From Henckelia pumila (lineage: Eukaryota > Streptophyta > Magnoliopsida > Lamiales > Gesneriaceae): a DNA stretch of 64,000 bases. A model generated the notes under the pieces. That model had not been told where the DNA came from and made no database searches. It saw only the letters and a program-made list of their open reading frames with translations. The translations under genes and the position numbers were made by a program. Positions 12,749 to 24,921 of this stretch are shown here, piece by piece (position 1 is the first letter of the stretch; each line of letters begins with the position of its first letter). The stretch spans positions 6,510,001-6,574,000 of the forward strand of contig NC_133123.1 of NCBI RefSeq assembly GCF_033568475.1. The letters run 5' to 3'.

Positions 12749-13094
12749 GACACTGTTTGGTTTGAGATATGATATAAGTAATATATAGATGAATAATATA
12801 ATGTAATAAAATATAAATAATAAATAATAGTTAAAATAGTATTGGATTTGATTGATTGATTATAGTTTATTTGATTTGATTGATTAAATTTTATATAAAA
12901 ATGTTAAATGACTATTTTGTCTTTTTAACAATAAATAAAAAAAAATTATATTATTTATAAGAGATAATATAGTAATTTAAATTCAATGATTTGATTGATG
13001 TAAAATAAATAGTTAAATAATATGATTAGAAAAACGTGGTATGAAATGAGATGAGTTATACATATATTAGTAATATGGTGAACAGAACGGTGCC
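12749..13094. mobile_element. Tourist-like (PIF/Harbinger) MITE, copy 2
   Basis: A 346-bp homologue of the 177-563 element in the same orientation, flanked by TAA (12746-12748 and 13095-13097). Long stretches match, for example TTTATATAAAAATGTTAAAT. It has no ORF of its own. The two copies differ by scattered substitutions and by internal length. Confidence 0.85.
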
Positions 13095-15730
13095 TAAGTA
13101 AAATCAATCACATTATAGCTTATATATAATACCGAGCCGTTGAATAATAAAAAAACAATTGCCAATATTTGTTTTTTTTTTTTTGAAAATAAACATTGTG
13201 TATCACTGAATAAAATGAAGAATATTGTTTACAATTTTACAAAGCAGAATAGCGCGCGATTGCATTCTCCCAACTAAAAGCATGACAAAATTTCATAACA
13301 TATTTGATTCCTGGTAGTTTTTGTGGCAAGTTTTCGGGATTTGGATATTTAAGCAAATTAATAGAATCACATAAGATTGAAAGTCTCACCGCGCAATCAA
13401 CGGCCCTTTATGGGCTTTCAATTCTGTTGTCACAATTCATAAAACCAGCCCAATTATGACAACTTAAGCCCAAAACATTTCAAATTGATCAACATCAATG
13501 TCCAATGAATCTTTAAAGTTCCACACAGACTAGTGAGTGGTCTTGGCTCTTGAAGCTCAACAGCATATCCTATATAATATTATTTGAAAAAAAAATGCTA
13601 TATATATATATATTTTTATGCTATATCTATAGTGAAGGTTACACTTTTACACATTATATTTGAAATTACAAATTATTTCAAATGCAATTTTGGAAAAAAA
13701 AATTCATATAAAATAAAGAGATAATTTTGTAATTTTAAAACTAACATGTAAACCAATATGTAATCCCCAATGTACATATAATATTATTCATACTATATTT
13801 ATATCGTAAAACGTCGTCTAGTACTGTTCATGGGTATTTCGTATTTGTTTCCGTAACATCTCTCCACATGCAAATTAAAATATGAATTTTTGACTTATTT
13901 AAGGGGATGTATTCATTGCAAATATTTGATTACTTTTTTAAAATAATAGACTTATGTGAAATCGAAAGATTTTATTGATTTCTGTAGAAAATTTTCATAG
14001 ACTCTTGTGAATTTACTTTGATAGATTTTTGTTGACATTTGTAAATTTTTCAGTATTTAAATATTAAAAATAAACATGCAAAAAAAATAATTACTTTTTA
14101 ATATATTTAATTAATACACTAACGTTGTAATTAAACTGTTGATAAATAAATATATAATTCATGTTTAATAAGTGAATAAAAAATTAAATTTAATTGTTAA
14201 AAATAAAATATTGTTACGTTCGATTCTATGAAAATAAAGTTTTATGAAATTATATATAATGTGATAATTTTATTAATCATAATTATAATTTTAGACTTGA
14301 ATTTCAATATTATAAATTATAAAAAAAGAAATAACATTTAATTTAATATGTTAAAAAACATATTTTTATCAATCAAATATTAAAAAATTAGTTTTTTTTC
14401 TTGTTTTTTAAAAATTGTAGCAATATTTGTTTGTTTTTGTTTTTAACACTTTTGTTGCACGGATTTTTAAATGTTTAAAAATTAATTAAAACATATAATT
14501 TTTGCAGCTATCTTTTGTTATATAATTTAATAATTAATATTATAATTATTTGTAAAAAATATGTATTAAAAATAACAAAATCATTTTATTTTTTTAGTAA
14601 AAAAAATATTTTCAAAATTCCAACTGACAAATTTTAAAAATTTTTAAATAGCGTTTTGATTTTGATTCAAAATTTAATTAGTATTTAGAAAATATTATAA
14701 CTGAATCGATTAAAAAAGGGAAAAAATTTGAAGAGAAGCAGAGTTTTTTATTTATTTATAGAAACATGATTTGAAAGAGGGAAAAGAGACGTGTAGATAT
14801 AATATTTTAAAAAATATTTATTTTTATTTATTTTTATATAAGTTATAGTCAAATTACTTGGGAAACAAGCATTGAAATCCGTTTCCAATTTTTTCTTTGA
14901 AACTCCCACCCCACCCCACACACATAAACAGACACATATTCTATCCGTTGACACACGCATGAATACATAATTTTTTTTAAATAAAAATAATTAAATAAAA
15001 ATTATGTAGATTATTTTAATATGAATTGGTATAATGATAGCGATATGCCAATCAATTTATGAGAATGGATGTTTTATTTTAATAACAAATGTTGAATCAA
15101 ATAAGAGTAAATTTTTTATATTGGATAAATAAACAGACATAACATCTAAAAGTTTTTAGTATATCAATCATGAGTTAAACAATGATATAAAACCGAATCA
15201 AATTTGTTTTAATTATATTTAACAAGTAATAGGTATTAAATTAGTTAAGCTTAGTTTTCTGTCGCCTCGACACACACCGAACTTATTTAATTTAAAAATG
15301 ACGATGCTTTAAGCCATTTCCTCTAGTCGTATACGATCCGACTTATATGTTTTCAAGTTCATACGTTCATATTCATATTTTATTATTATATGATACACAT
15401 TATTAAGTATACCGTGGTGAGAATATGCCACAATAGACATAAAATTTTGTTTTATATAAGATGTTCCTGCGAACCACTTATTTCAAAATAAAAAAATATA
15501 ATATCCATAAATATTTTTTAAAAATTTTGCAATTAAATTTTAGCGAAAACAGACTCATAGATACTTATGATCATATTGTGATGTCATGCCTTACGTTCCA
15601 TTAGTTGATTTTATGCGTCATCAACCCAACAAACACAGCATATATAAATTGTAAATTCCCTTTGAAAGTAATCTTACGAATTTGAATATTCATGATTTTT
15701 TACAAAAAAAAAAAAACAAAAATTTCACAT
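13095..15730. other. Long AT-rich intergenic stretch before the TAT genes
   Basis: No gene, RNA or well-defined element recognised. An AT microsatellite lies near 13602 and poly(A/T) runs are scattered. The small minus-strand frame at 14748-14960 is low-complexity. Confidence 0.45.
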
Positions 15731-15739
15731 TAATAAGTA

Positions 15740-15747
15740 TATATAAA
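15740..15747 (+). promoter_or_regulatory. Likely TATA box of TAT copy 1
   Basis: TATATAAA lies 75 bp before the start codon at 15822. The spacing is good, but the surrounding DNA is AT-rich, so the call is moderate. Confidence 0.4.
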
Positions 15748-15821
15748 CATATTCGATTATATATATATTTTAGTTGGTTTGGTATTCAGTGTTCACTGCT
15801 CTGAGACGCTTGACATTGGAG

Positions 15822-18800
15822 ATGGAGAACGGTGGGTTATCGAGAAATCAATGGCGTTTCCGAGGAAATGAGGGCCTTACGAAAGCTTCGGCACTCACCG
15901 TAAGAGGTGTGCTCAATATGCTTATGGATAATCTCAATGCAAACGATACGAGACCCGTCATCCCCCTCGGCCATGGCGATCCTTCCGCCTTTCCTTCATT
16001 CCGCACCGCCATTTCCGCCGAGGATGCCCTCTGCTCCGCCATCCGAACCGCCAGGTTCAACGGCTATTCCTCCACCGTCGGTATTCCCGCCGCTCGCAGG
16101 TGTGCATCTACTCACCTTCGTGCACTCAATTGACCGACTTCTTTATTTTCAGGTTCTGATAATTGTTTACTTTTGTCACAATTTCATCGCAAAACTTTAT
16201 TTCAGTGGTTTTAATTTTTCCTCCAGTAATTTCAAATTCCAGTTCATTGGCCATATGCCTGAAACGTATGCCTACCAGTCTATGTTTTTGGGTTTTAATT
16301 GGTTAAATCCCAAAAGCTTTCTCTACCGAATATGGGTTGAGTTCAATTGTTTTGTGTATCCTATGATCTATGGTTATATATGAACCTACCATCCTTCTGG
16401 TTAACGAGATCCTACACTATGGACGTTATGCAATCATGTCCGATAATTAATATCTCTACACATGAGCATGAGATATTGTTGATTTGGCAAATCATGACAC
16501 ATTGAATTTGTGGTTAGGGTAAAACCCACAAGGTAGGTTGAACTCTACTCATCCTTCATCCACCTTTTTCACCATATCAATCAATTATTGCCAAATAGAC
16601 TTTTGACATGTGCTAGAATAAGGCTAGGGTTCAACTTATTTTATGGATATTAATTCAAACCCTCAATGATAGATCTAATGTCCCATGATTTGTCACGTCA
16701 ACAATATTTCATTAATTACGTCTATGTGTAAAGATTCGAACCATTAGATGCACTAGAATAAGTAATTCCAGTTTACACCTACCCATATTAACTTCATTCC
16801 ATTTTTTCTTATAGAATTTTCACTCAATTTCAGTTATTCAAGCATTAACAATCTATTTGAAGAAAGGGGAAATACATGTGATTGATTTTGCTGAATAAGA
16901 TATTTATACTATGAGTAAAAAACAACTTTACGAATTTTATAAAATCGAAATGCTTGGAAAATTTTTCAAATACTCTACGTTTATGTAATATATTATTTCG
17001 TGGTTCCGAAATATTTTCTTTCCACGAAATTCCAGTAGCGCCAATCATTCGAAATTCTATAATAAATAATGATCCTATGAATTAAGCAATTCAAAATAAA
17101 ATTTATTTTTCATAATGATTTGATGTAACTAATTTGTATCATACACAGTGTTCTAAAAAGCTCGCTTAAGCGACGCTTAATCTCGTTTAAGCTTTAATAC
17201 GCTTGAACTCGATTAAGCGACCGTTTTTTAGAACGGAAGATTTTATTTGTTTTTTAAAATGAAAACATTTTTATAAGTATATATATTTATAGTTTAGAAC
17301 TTGAATTATCTATTAAATCATATATTGATGGTTAATCTAACATTTTCTTTAATGTTTGTCTTAAAATAATTAAAATTATATTAAAAATTGAAAACGCTTT
17401 TTCAAGCTTAAGCTCGAAGCTTGACCTTCACGCTTCGACGCGCTTCACGTTTTTTAGAACCTTGATCATACATCATTATTATTATTATTCTCTATTTTCT
17501 TAGGATAAGAAGACTTCTCGCTTATCTCTTACTAATTAGTCATCAATATTTTTAATAGAAAATTCCACGATTATTTTGTTTTCAAAATCCTTATCTAGTT
17601 TATATTGATGATAATACTTTCATAAAGTCAATATTTTCATTATGAAAAGCGTAAAATTATAGTAGTTCATAAGAGGCCTTTTTGGAGAATCCGACCGAGA
17701 CCTTGTCTTAAACTTGAGCATTTGGTGTTAAATGAGCTATAAGCTATCAGCATATCCCAATATTTTTTTATGAGACTTTTTTGTAGTCTGCGAAATGCAA
17801 TACTTCCCGGAGTAGAATATGATAACCTCATAACAGAAAAATTCCTTCTAATTTGACAATTATAGGTGGAGCCCTCTAGTTTTTTGAGCCTCCATTGTTT
17901 CATGTTTTAGCTTCAATTACTTTTCCCCGAGTTCAAAATTTGGCTAAGACGTAGTCTTTGATTTGGTTATGGATTATCGTCCTATTCTATGCATATTTTT
18001 TTTTATAAAAAATATCACAGAGATTGGTCCTCCAGATTTTTGTCTTGATTATTTGGTCGTTGCGACAAATGATAATAATCTTTGTGCAAGGCTTCCAAGT
18101 ACGAGCAATACATGCAGTCTAAGTGAATATATAAGTTTTTTCTACATTCCTGGTGCAAACATTGTATTGAAAACATTTTTTTTTCCCTTTACAGTGCAGT
18201 AGCAGATTACCTTTCTAAAGATCTTCCATGCAAGTTGTCCCCTGATGATGTTTTCCTGACAATTGGATGCACACAAGCATTAGAAACCATTGTTACTGTC
18301 CTTGCAAATCCCAAATCTAACATTTTACTCCCAAGACCAGGCTTTCCTTATTATGAAGCTAGGGCAGGTTTTTCACATCTTGAGGTCCGACACTACGATC
18401 TTGTTCCAGAAAAAGGCTGGGAAGTTGATTTGGATGCTGTTGAGGCTCTGTCAGATGAAAATACGGTTGCCATGGTAATTATTAACCCTGGCAATCCCTG
18501 CGGTAATGTTTTCAATTATGAACAATTGAAGAAGGTGCGTAATTTCTTCATGGTTATGGCATTGAAAATTATTATAACGAATACATAGCTGATGGTATTG
18601 CTGTATGAATTGTCCATGTGATTCCCAGATTGCAGAGACTGCTAAAAAGCTTGGAATTTTAGTAATTTCTGATGAAGTATATGACCATCTTACATTTGGA
18701 AGTAACCCATTTGTACCCATGGGGGTCTTTGCATCCATTGTTCCAGTTGTTACTGTTGGGTCAATATCAAAGAGATGGATTGTTCCTGGCTGGAGACTTG

Positions 18801-20652
18801 GTTGGCTTGTTACTAATGATCCAGATGGCATTCTTATGAAACAAGGGGTACTTTCTTCATCTCTCAAATTCTATTTTTCCTTCGGTTTCAATTGTTTTCT
18901 GCAAATTTTGCATTTTGCGCATGTAAAAATTTTAAAATTAATATTGGATTGCAACCTTTAAATTTTGTTGGAATGGATTAGTTTTGTGTGATAAATCTGT
19001 AGCTGGCTTACTGACGTAAACTGTTTTGAAATAAAATTTACGTTCAGCAGGCTCTTTTGTGGTTTGTAACCATTTCATTTCTCATTATCGTGTCAGAGTA
19101 ACATAATTGGCTTCTTTTTGAGTTGGGCTACTTTGACTTACTGCCCATCCAGAAAAAAATCTCATGCATGTACTGGAACTGCTTTAATGCCATCCAGAAA
19201 AAAAATCTCAAGCTCGTAGTATTTGAAGGATGAAGGAACTTTATGCTTCGAGTATTGAAACAAAGAGTTAGATCTCGAGCTTCTTACTGTGATTGGTGTT
19301 GAACTTGATAGAAGTGCTCCTGCTATTTTTTACTTTTAAGCTAAAAATAATTTAAATACTTCGATGAACCATCTTATCTGAGTTATGAAACCTTTTGATA
19401 TGTCATGAGAAATCATGAAGTTCTTTTTGTCTGCAGATTGTTGATAGCATCAAAGGTTTCTTGAATATTTCCTCTGATCCAGCAACATTTAGTCAGGTTC
19501 TTTCTTCGACAGTTGATATTATTTCTCTTTTCTCATTACTTCTTCCTCCATCTATATTGTTTCTCGTTATCCTTTTTACTTTAGCCCTCAAGAAATAAAG
19601 ATGGATGCACTGATTGGCATAAAATGCTACAAACAAGTGGCATAACCAGGATTTCAATTTTCAGATTCAGGAGGGCAACAATTTAAAAATTATTTCTTGG
19701 TAGACATGATATAATGTTTTCGTTATTTTAATTTTTTAAATTTTATTACAGAATAAAAAAAATAATGGGTAAATCATACCAGTTTAAAAATTTTCTGCTG
19801 CGCAACAGCTTGGCTTTACCTCTAAGAAGATCCACCCCTGGTTACAAAAATAAGGCCAAGGTTGTTTATCAGTGATCATAGGGCTAGGGAGTAGGACTAG
19901 GAGTATCAACTGTTAGCCGTAACTGTAAATCGAGGGTTGTCTTAGTTAAACGTCAATTAATAGCACTTCATTTTTGCTTGAACAGGGGGCTCTTCCACAA
20001 ATTCTTGAAAATACCCCAGCTGATTTCTTTGAGAAAATCATTGTTGTACTCGGAGAATGTGCCAACATATTGTATGATCGCATCAAGGAAATTCCTTGCT
20101 TAACATGCCCAAGCAAGCCTGAAGGATCCATGTTCGTGATGGTAAACCAGAACAGCTTTCTTCTTTTTTCTAAATAATGAAGAACCAGTCAATATTATTT
20201 GTAACGAGTTTTTGCACGCCAGGTAAAACTTAATCTGCACCTTCTGGAGGACATTAAGGATGATTTGGAATTCTGCCACATGCTGGCTAAAGAAGAATCA
20301 GTTATAGTTCTGCCAGGTAAATGCTTCGAGCGCCCATTGCTGCTGTGTGTATCGCAAATTTACCGATCCATATAATATCTTTCTTGGTAATGATCTCTGC
20401 AAAATGCTACATGAGTTTCGGTTACATACCTCTCATCTCATTTCTGTAATTTTTCGAAGTACCCAACACTTATCGAGCAAAAGTTTGATTAGTTTAGTTA
20501 CTAGTTTGGTAAAGAGACAAATTTCATTTGCAGGGTTAGCAGTAGGACTCGAGAATTGGCTCCGAGTAACATTTGCTGTCGAGCCATCATCTCTCGATGA
20601 TGGCCTTCGAAGAATAAAGGCTTTCTACCAGAAGCATCAAAAGAAACAATGA
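15822..20652 (+). CDS. TAT: Tyrosine aminotransferase-like / SUR1-clade PLP enzyme, copy 1 (7 exons)
   Basis: Exons 15822-16099, 18195-18534, 18629-18847, 19437-19496, 19986-20141, 20223-20316 and 20534-20652 join in phase to 421 aa, the usual length of plant TAT-family fold-type I aminotransferases. Landmarks are [11 protein letters not shown] near residue 50, NPGNP at 190-194, SDEVYDHL with the cofactor-binding Asp221 and Tyr224, and the Schiff-base Lys254 in [15 protein letters not shown]. The carboxylate-binding Arg393 lies in NWLRVTF. The family transaminates tyrosine to 4-hydroxyphenylpyruvate; relatives act as SUR1 C-S lyases or nicotianamine aminotransferases, and the sequence alone does not decide which. 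The start is the first in-frame ATG. Intron 1 is about 2.1 kb and carries a hAT-type MITE. A paralogue with the same exon plan follows about 0.9 kb downstream. Confidence 0.93.
17146..17464. mobile_element. hAT-type MITE in intron 1 of TAT copy 1
   Basis: A 319-bp element with imperfect terminal inverted repeats. The left end reads CAGTGTTCTAAAAAGC and the right end, reverse-complemented, reads CAAGGTTCTAAAAAAC. An exact 8-bp duplication, ATCATACA, flanks both sides (17138-17145 and 17465-17472). CA-ended repeats and an 8-bp duplication are hAT hallmarks. It has no ORF. A degraded relative lies at 53.05-53.36 kb. Confidence 0.85.
19637..19845. repeat. Possible small TIR relic in intron 4 of TAT copy 1
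   Basis: The left edge (GTGGCATAACCAGG) and the reverse complement of the right edge (GTAACCAGGGGTGG) are imperfectly matched inverted ends about 200 bp apart. No clear target duplication was found, so the call is weak. Confidence 0.3.
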
Positions 20653-21492
20653 AAATTGTTTCTTAGGATATTATGTAATTTGTGGAAGCAACTACGCGTT
20701 GGATCCGCAGATTCAACAAGTATGAAAGAATTACTTTTGCTTGTTTTAGCAGGAAATTGTCGAAGAAAAATCAAGGTTTTTCTTCGTTTCCTGCATCCAT
20801 TGAACTCTAGTAAATAATGTTTGGGAAGGCTCTCTGTTTGCTCCCATAACTGTTGTGTTGTGTCTGTACAAAAGCCACGATGTCTTCGTGCCAAGAACGA
20901 TGCTATGATTGTTAAATATTTGTTGCTATTATCCAATTTCTTCCTGTGAATTTTCTTAGCACACAATATTAATAACCACAATGAGTTTTATCATATGGTG
21001 ACGGATATTTCTGTAATTTTCAAAGTCAGCATCAGTAAACTTGACATTGTATCAGAACTTCGATGAAAAACTTACGTTGCATCAGAACCTCGAGAAAAAA
21101 GCTGTGTAAAAAAGGGGAGAGTCTATGCTAGCACATGGGCCAACAATAATTTTTTTTTTTTTTTTTTTTTTTTGCATTTCTGATGTTCACTTGTGACTAT
21201 TTAAGGAATAAGATCAAAATTTGACTAATGAAAAATCATGACCTAAAATAGTTCAACTGGCAGAAATATAATTTTTCCAGTGGTGGGAATCGAGAAAATC
21301 TTGTGTTGAAACGAGGATTGATATTAAATATAAACGGCCTTAAGAAGCTAACAAATCTCGGATATCTTCGGAATTTATTCAAACTCGTCAGCATTTTGAT
21401 TCTGGCAAGAAATTTCAATCCTATATATTGGCTCCGGGAATTTGTTTCCTGTTAAGTGAGACCTCATTAGCTGGTAATCACTCGTTTTACGA
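20653..21492. other. Spacer between the tandem TAT genes
   Basis: The 3' UTR of copy 1 is followed by a poly(T) run (about 21150-21173) and the promoter of copy 2. No additional gene. Confidence 0.5.
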
Positions 21493-21500
21493 TATAAATA
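21493..21500 (+). promoter_or_regulatory. Likely TATA box of TAT copy 2
   Basis: TATAAATA lies 67 bp before the ATG at 21567, so the 5' UTR would be short. The 20.7-21.5 kb spacer between the two TAT genes must hold the rest of the promoter. Confidence 0.45.
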
Positions 21501-21566
21501 CAAGCAAAATCACCCCCCTCTGGTATACTTGGAACAAAGAGATCTACAATAAAAGCAGTGAGAAAT

Positions 21567-23659
21567 ATGGAGAATAAATTTGCAAAATGGGGTCTCAAGA
21601 ACCAGAAAGAGGCTAAGGTTACCATTAGAGAAATTCTCGAAAAGATGAAGAAAGAACTGAAGAATGATGATGAAAGGCCGATGATCCATCTTGGCCATGG
21701 AGATCCCTCTGCATATTCTTCTTTCAGAACTACGCCTGTAGCCGAAGAAGCCGTCAACGGAGCCCTTCGATCTGCTAAATTTAACGGCTACGCGCCGGCT
21801 GCTGGCTTGCCTGAATCAAGGAGGTTCTTAAGTTCACACAGATTGATAGTTTTATTCTCTTGCATGGACTGAAAATGGTTGAACAATATCATTTTAAAAA
21901 AGAAAGATTAAAATGTTCTTGAAAATTTTCTGAAATACACTTGAATCATTGAAGAATGATGTAATGCCAAACTATTTTGAAAATGATAATCTCAACTTGT
22001 TTATTATATATGTGCTGCATGTTCATGCAACAGGGCAGTTGCAGAATTTTTATCAAAGGATCTTCCATATAATTTATCAGAAGAAGACATTTTCATCACT
22101 GCTGGTGCCGCTCATGCAATAGAACTCATCTTAACTGTCTTGGCTCAGCCCGGCGCCAACATCCTACTTCCCAGGCCTGGATATCCATCCTATGAAGCTC
22201 ACTCCTCGTTTGTGGATCTTGAAGTCCGACATTTCGATCTCTTTCCGGAGAAAGACTGGGAGATCGATCTTGATGGTGTAGAAGCTCTGGCAGATGTTAA
22301 CACTGTTGCCATGGTTGTCATCAACCCTGGGAATCCAAGTGGAAGTGTTTTCACATGGGAACATCTTCGAAAGGTAAAAGGTTTTTTGTACTTGTAATAT
22401 TGGTGTTCGTTCTCATAGGCTCAATGGAGTGGAATTGCCATTAAGTTTAGTTTGATCAGCGCTCTCATCTGATATATCAGATTTTAGCAGTTCAATTTTG
22501 TATTTTTTGGTTGGCTGACTCTTGGAAATGTTGAATCCTTATATGAAAGATTGCGGAGACCGCAAAAAGGCTTGGGATCGTGCTGATCTCTGATGAAGTT
22601 TACTACGATCTTGTTTTCGGAGGCAACAAATTTGTGCCAATGGGAGTTTTTGGATCAGTCACCCCTGTTGTCAGTCTTGGAACAATGTCGAAAAGATGGC
22701 TGGTTCCGGGGTGGCGGCTTGGTTGGATAGCTCTCTCTGATCCGAATGGAATTCTTGAGAAATCTGGGGTAATTCATAGCTTTCCCCAACATTTCCCCCC
22801 CGCCATTTTTTTAAAATTTTAATGATTTCTAAGGGACACAGAAAACTACTTTCTAAAGATGTGATGAACACACAGAAACTTGATTATCTTTTGTGTAATC
22901 AGATAACAGAATGCATTAAGAACTACCGCAACATCTCGGCCGATTCTACAACTCTCATTCAGGTATGTGTATCATCTTTGGTGCTCTTTTATTTAGCATA
23001 CCGATAGATTGACTGAAGTTATAATGTTAACATCAGATAGCAACAAGCTCTTGGTATAATTTCTTTTAAGGGCATTAATCTCATGAATTATGTATATTTA
23101 GGGAGCAATTCCTGAAATCCTGGAGAAAACACCAAAGGATTTCATATCAAACATCGTGGTTCTACTTAGAGAAGCCGCGGATGCATGCTGTTCACAGATT
23201 ATGGAGATCCCTTTCCTTTATTTACCTCAAAAACCACAAGGAGCCATGTCTACAATGGTGAGAGACTGAGAGCTAGTATACTATACATACTGATTCTTCG
23301 TCGGATTTCATAAATATGTATGCATTGTTGTTTTGAATGAAGCTTGAACATGTTTTCGCAGGTGAAGTTAAATCTTGATATGCTGGAAGGCATAGAAGAT
23401 GACATGGATTTCTGCTTTAAACTCGCTAAAGAGGAATCGGTTCTTATTCTTCCAGGTTATACACATACACATGCACACACTTTGAGTAGATGATGGATGA
23501 TGTTTATATATAGGTGTTCCGTGTTTGGTGCATGCAGGGTCTGTTTTGGGACTCAAGAATTGGTTGAGAATAAGTTTTGCAGCAGATTTGGCTTCTTTGG
23601 AAGAGGGACTTCACAGAATCAAAGCTTTCTGTTGCAGGCATTCCAACATGATCATGTAG
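21567..23659 (+). CDS. TAT: Tyrosine aminotransferase-like / SUR1-clade PLP enzyme, copy 2 (7 exons)
   Basis: Exons 21567-21823, 22034-22373, 22550-22768, 22903-22962, 23102-23257, 23362-23455 and 23538-23659 give 415 aa. Exons 2-6 (340, 219, 60, 156 and 94 nt) have exactly the lengths found in copy 1, which shows common descent by tandem duplication. Conserved residues include [13 protein letters not shown] near the N-terminus, NPGNP at 183-187, SDEVYYDL, the PLP lysine Lys247 in [15 protein letters not shown], and the terminal Arg in NWLRISF. Introns are much shorter than in copy 1. The proteins differ most at the N-terminus, in exon 5 and at the C-terminus (this copy ends CCRHSNMIM). It looks intact and probably active. 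The substrate is unknown; tyrosine, other aromatic amino acids and S-alkyl-thiohydroximates are the family options. Confidence 0.93.
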
Positions 23660-24835
23660 TTGTCCTAACATATTTGTTTGGTTGGAAACATTTTGAACTT
23701 GTTCACTTTTACTGCAAACTCTAAATTTATAGCTTCATTTAGAATCAAGACTTCAAACCATGTGTCCATACCAAAATTCTCAATCCAAATACAATCGTGT
23801 AGTGAATCTTGGATCTGATAAAAGATAAGTTTCATTTGTCTCCGACAATCATTTCTACAGTTTTACGAATTAAAAAAAAAATTCGCCGTTGATTTGTTTA
23901 GCATATATATCAACTTCAGCATGTTAGGTTATAAACCAAAAAGTGTTCCATAAAAACAAAATTGCCTAACCTAATGAGTTTATAAATCACTCTTTATTAG
24001 TTTTAATGTTGATGAGACATATTTGTAACGAAAATCTAAAGTAAATTAAAGATAGAGAATTTTCTGTCAAGATAGTACAACGCAGGACGAAGGAGGAGAT
24101 GTGTTGAGCTCATGCTAGTATAATTGTACTACCTATGCTGAATCTAATGTCCAAAATTGATTTGAATGATGGGGTTCATAAAAAATATATAGACCCAAAT
24201 ATTACATTTATGTCAGCATCTCATCAACCGATGGGAGAGAGATTACATTGAAATAATCGGGGCGGACCCACCATGTACTATGCATAAAAAAATACATAGA
24301 ATAATTTATCCTATTTTTGCAAATTAAATGAATCACCTCAAACCTAAATGAATCAACCGATGGGAAAGAGATTTGTGCACGGTTTAGGTTTAGGTTTAGG
24401 TTTAACGTGATTCATTTAATTTGCAAAAAAATAGGAGAAAATGATTCTATGTAATTTTTTTTTATGCATACTACATGGTGGTCCGCCCCGATTACTTCTA
24501 TATGTAAATTGTAATAAACAAGGCACTAACCTCACTTTTTTTTTTTTTTTTTTACAGTAGTAATAACCTCACATTAATATAATGATTCACATGGAATCAA
24601 ATCAACTTTTACAAATATTTCCGTAAATGGCGTTTAATCCATCAACACATTGTTAAAATATTATTACTTTTTTATACAAAAATTATTACTTTTCCATAAT
24701 AATTGAAGAGAAATTTGCTAAAAGTCAATAAGAATTAACGGACTTGCCTCCCCGTTTCGTTACCGTTAAAGTGGTGTTACCCGCCGTTAATATTTCAAAA
24801 TCTTCAACGGCTATTGTACCCTTTACGCCTTTCAA
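23660..24835. other. Spacer between TAT copy 2 and the reticulon gene
   Basis: Contains the 3' UTR of TAT copy 2, a foldback element (24252-24496), a poly(T) run at about 24535-24554 and the reticulon promoter. No gene. Confidence 0.5.
24252..24496. mobile_element. Foldback element with about 100-bp arms and a TTTAGG-repeat centre
   Basis: The left arm begins TAATCGGGGCGGACC and runs through CATGTACTATGCATAAAAA to AATTAAATGAATCAC. The right arm is its near-perfect reverse complement, ending GGTCCGCCCCGATTA. The loop holds four GGTTTA units (24381-24403). No ORF. The family is unassigned. Confidence 0.75.
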
Positions 24836-24843
24836 TATAAAAA
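24836..24843 (+). promoter_or_regulatory. Likely TATA box of the reticulon gene
   Basis: TATAAAAA lies 86 bp upstream of the ATG at 24922, followed by an A-rich run and a TCATC-rich leader. Confidence 0.45.
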
Positions 24844-24921
24844 AAAAACTGTTGTCCCATCTCATCTCATCTCAAGAAAATCCACGAAACTTCGAAAACC
24901 CACAAAAATTTGCATCAAGCT

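Noticed and set aside
21567-23659. TAT copy 2 as a pseudogene
   Set aside because: All seven exons stay open and in phase, and every catalytic residue checked is present.
24381-24403. Interstitial telomere repeat
   Set aside because: The unit is six bases (TTTAGG) with four copies, not the plant TTTAGGG, and it sits in the loop of a foldback element.
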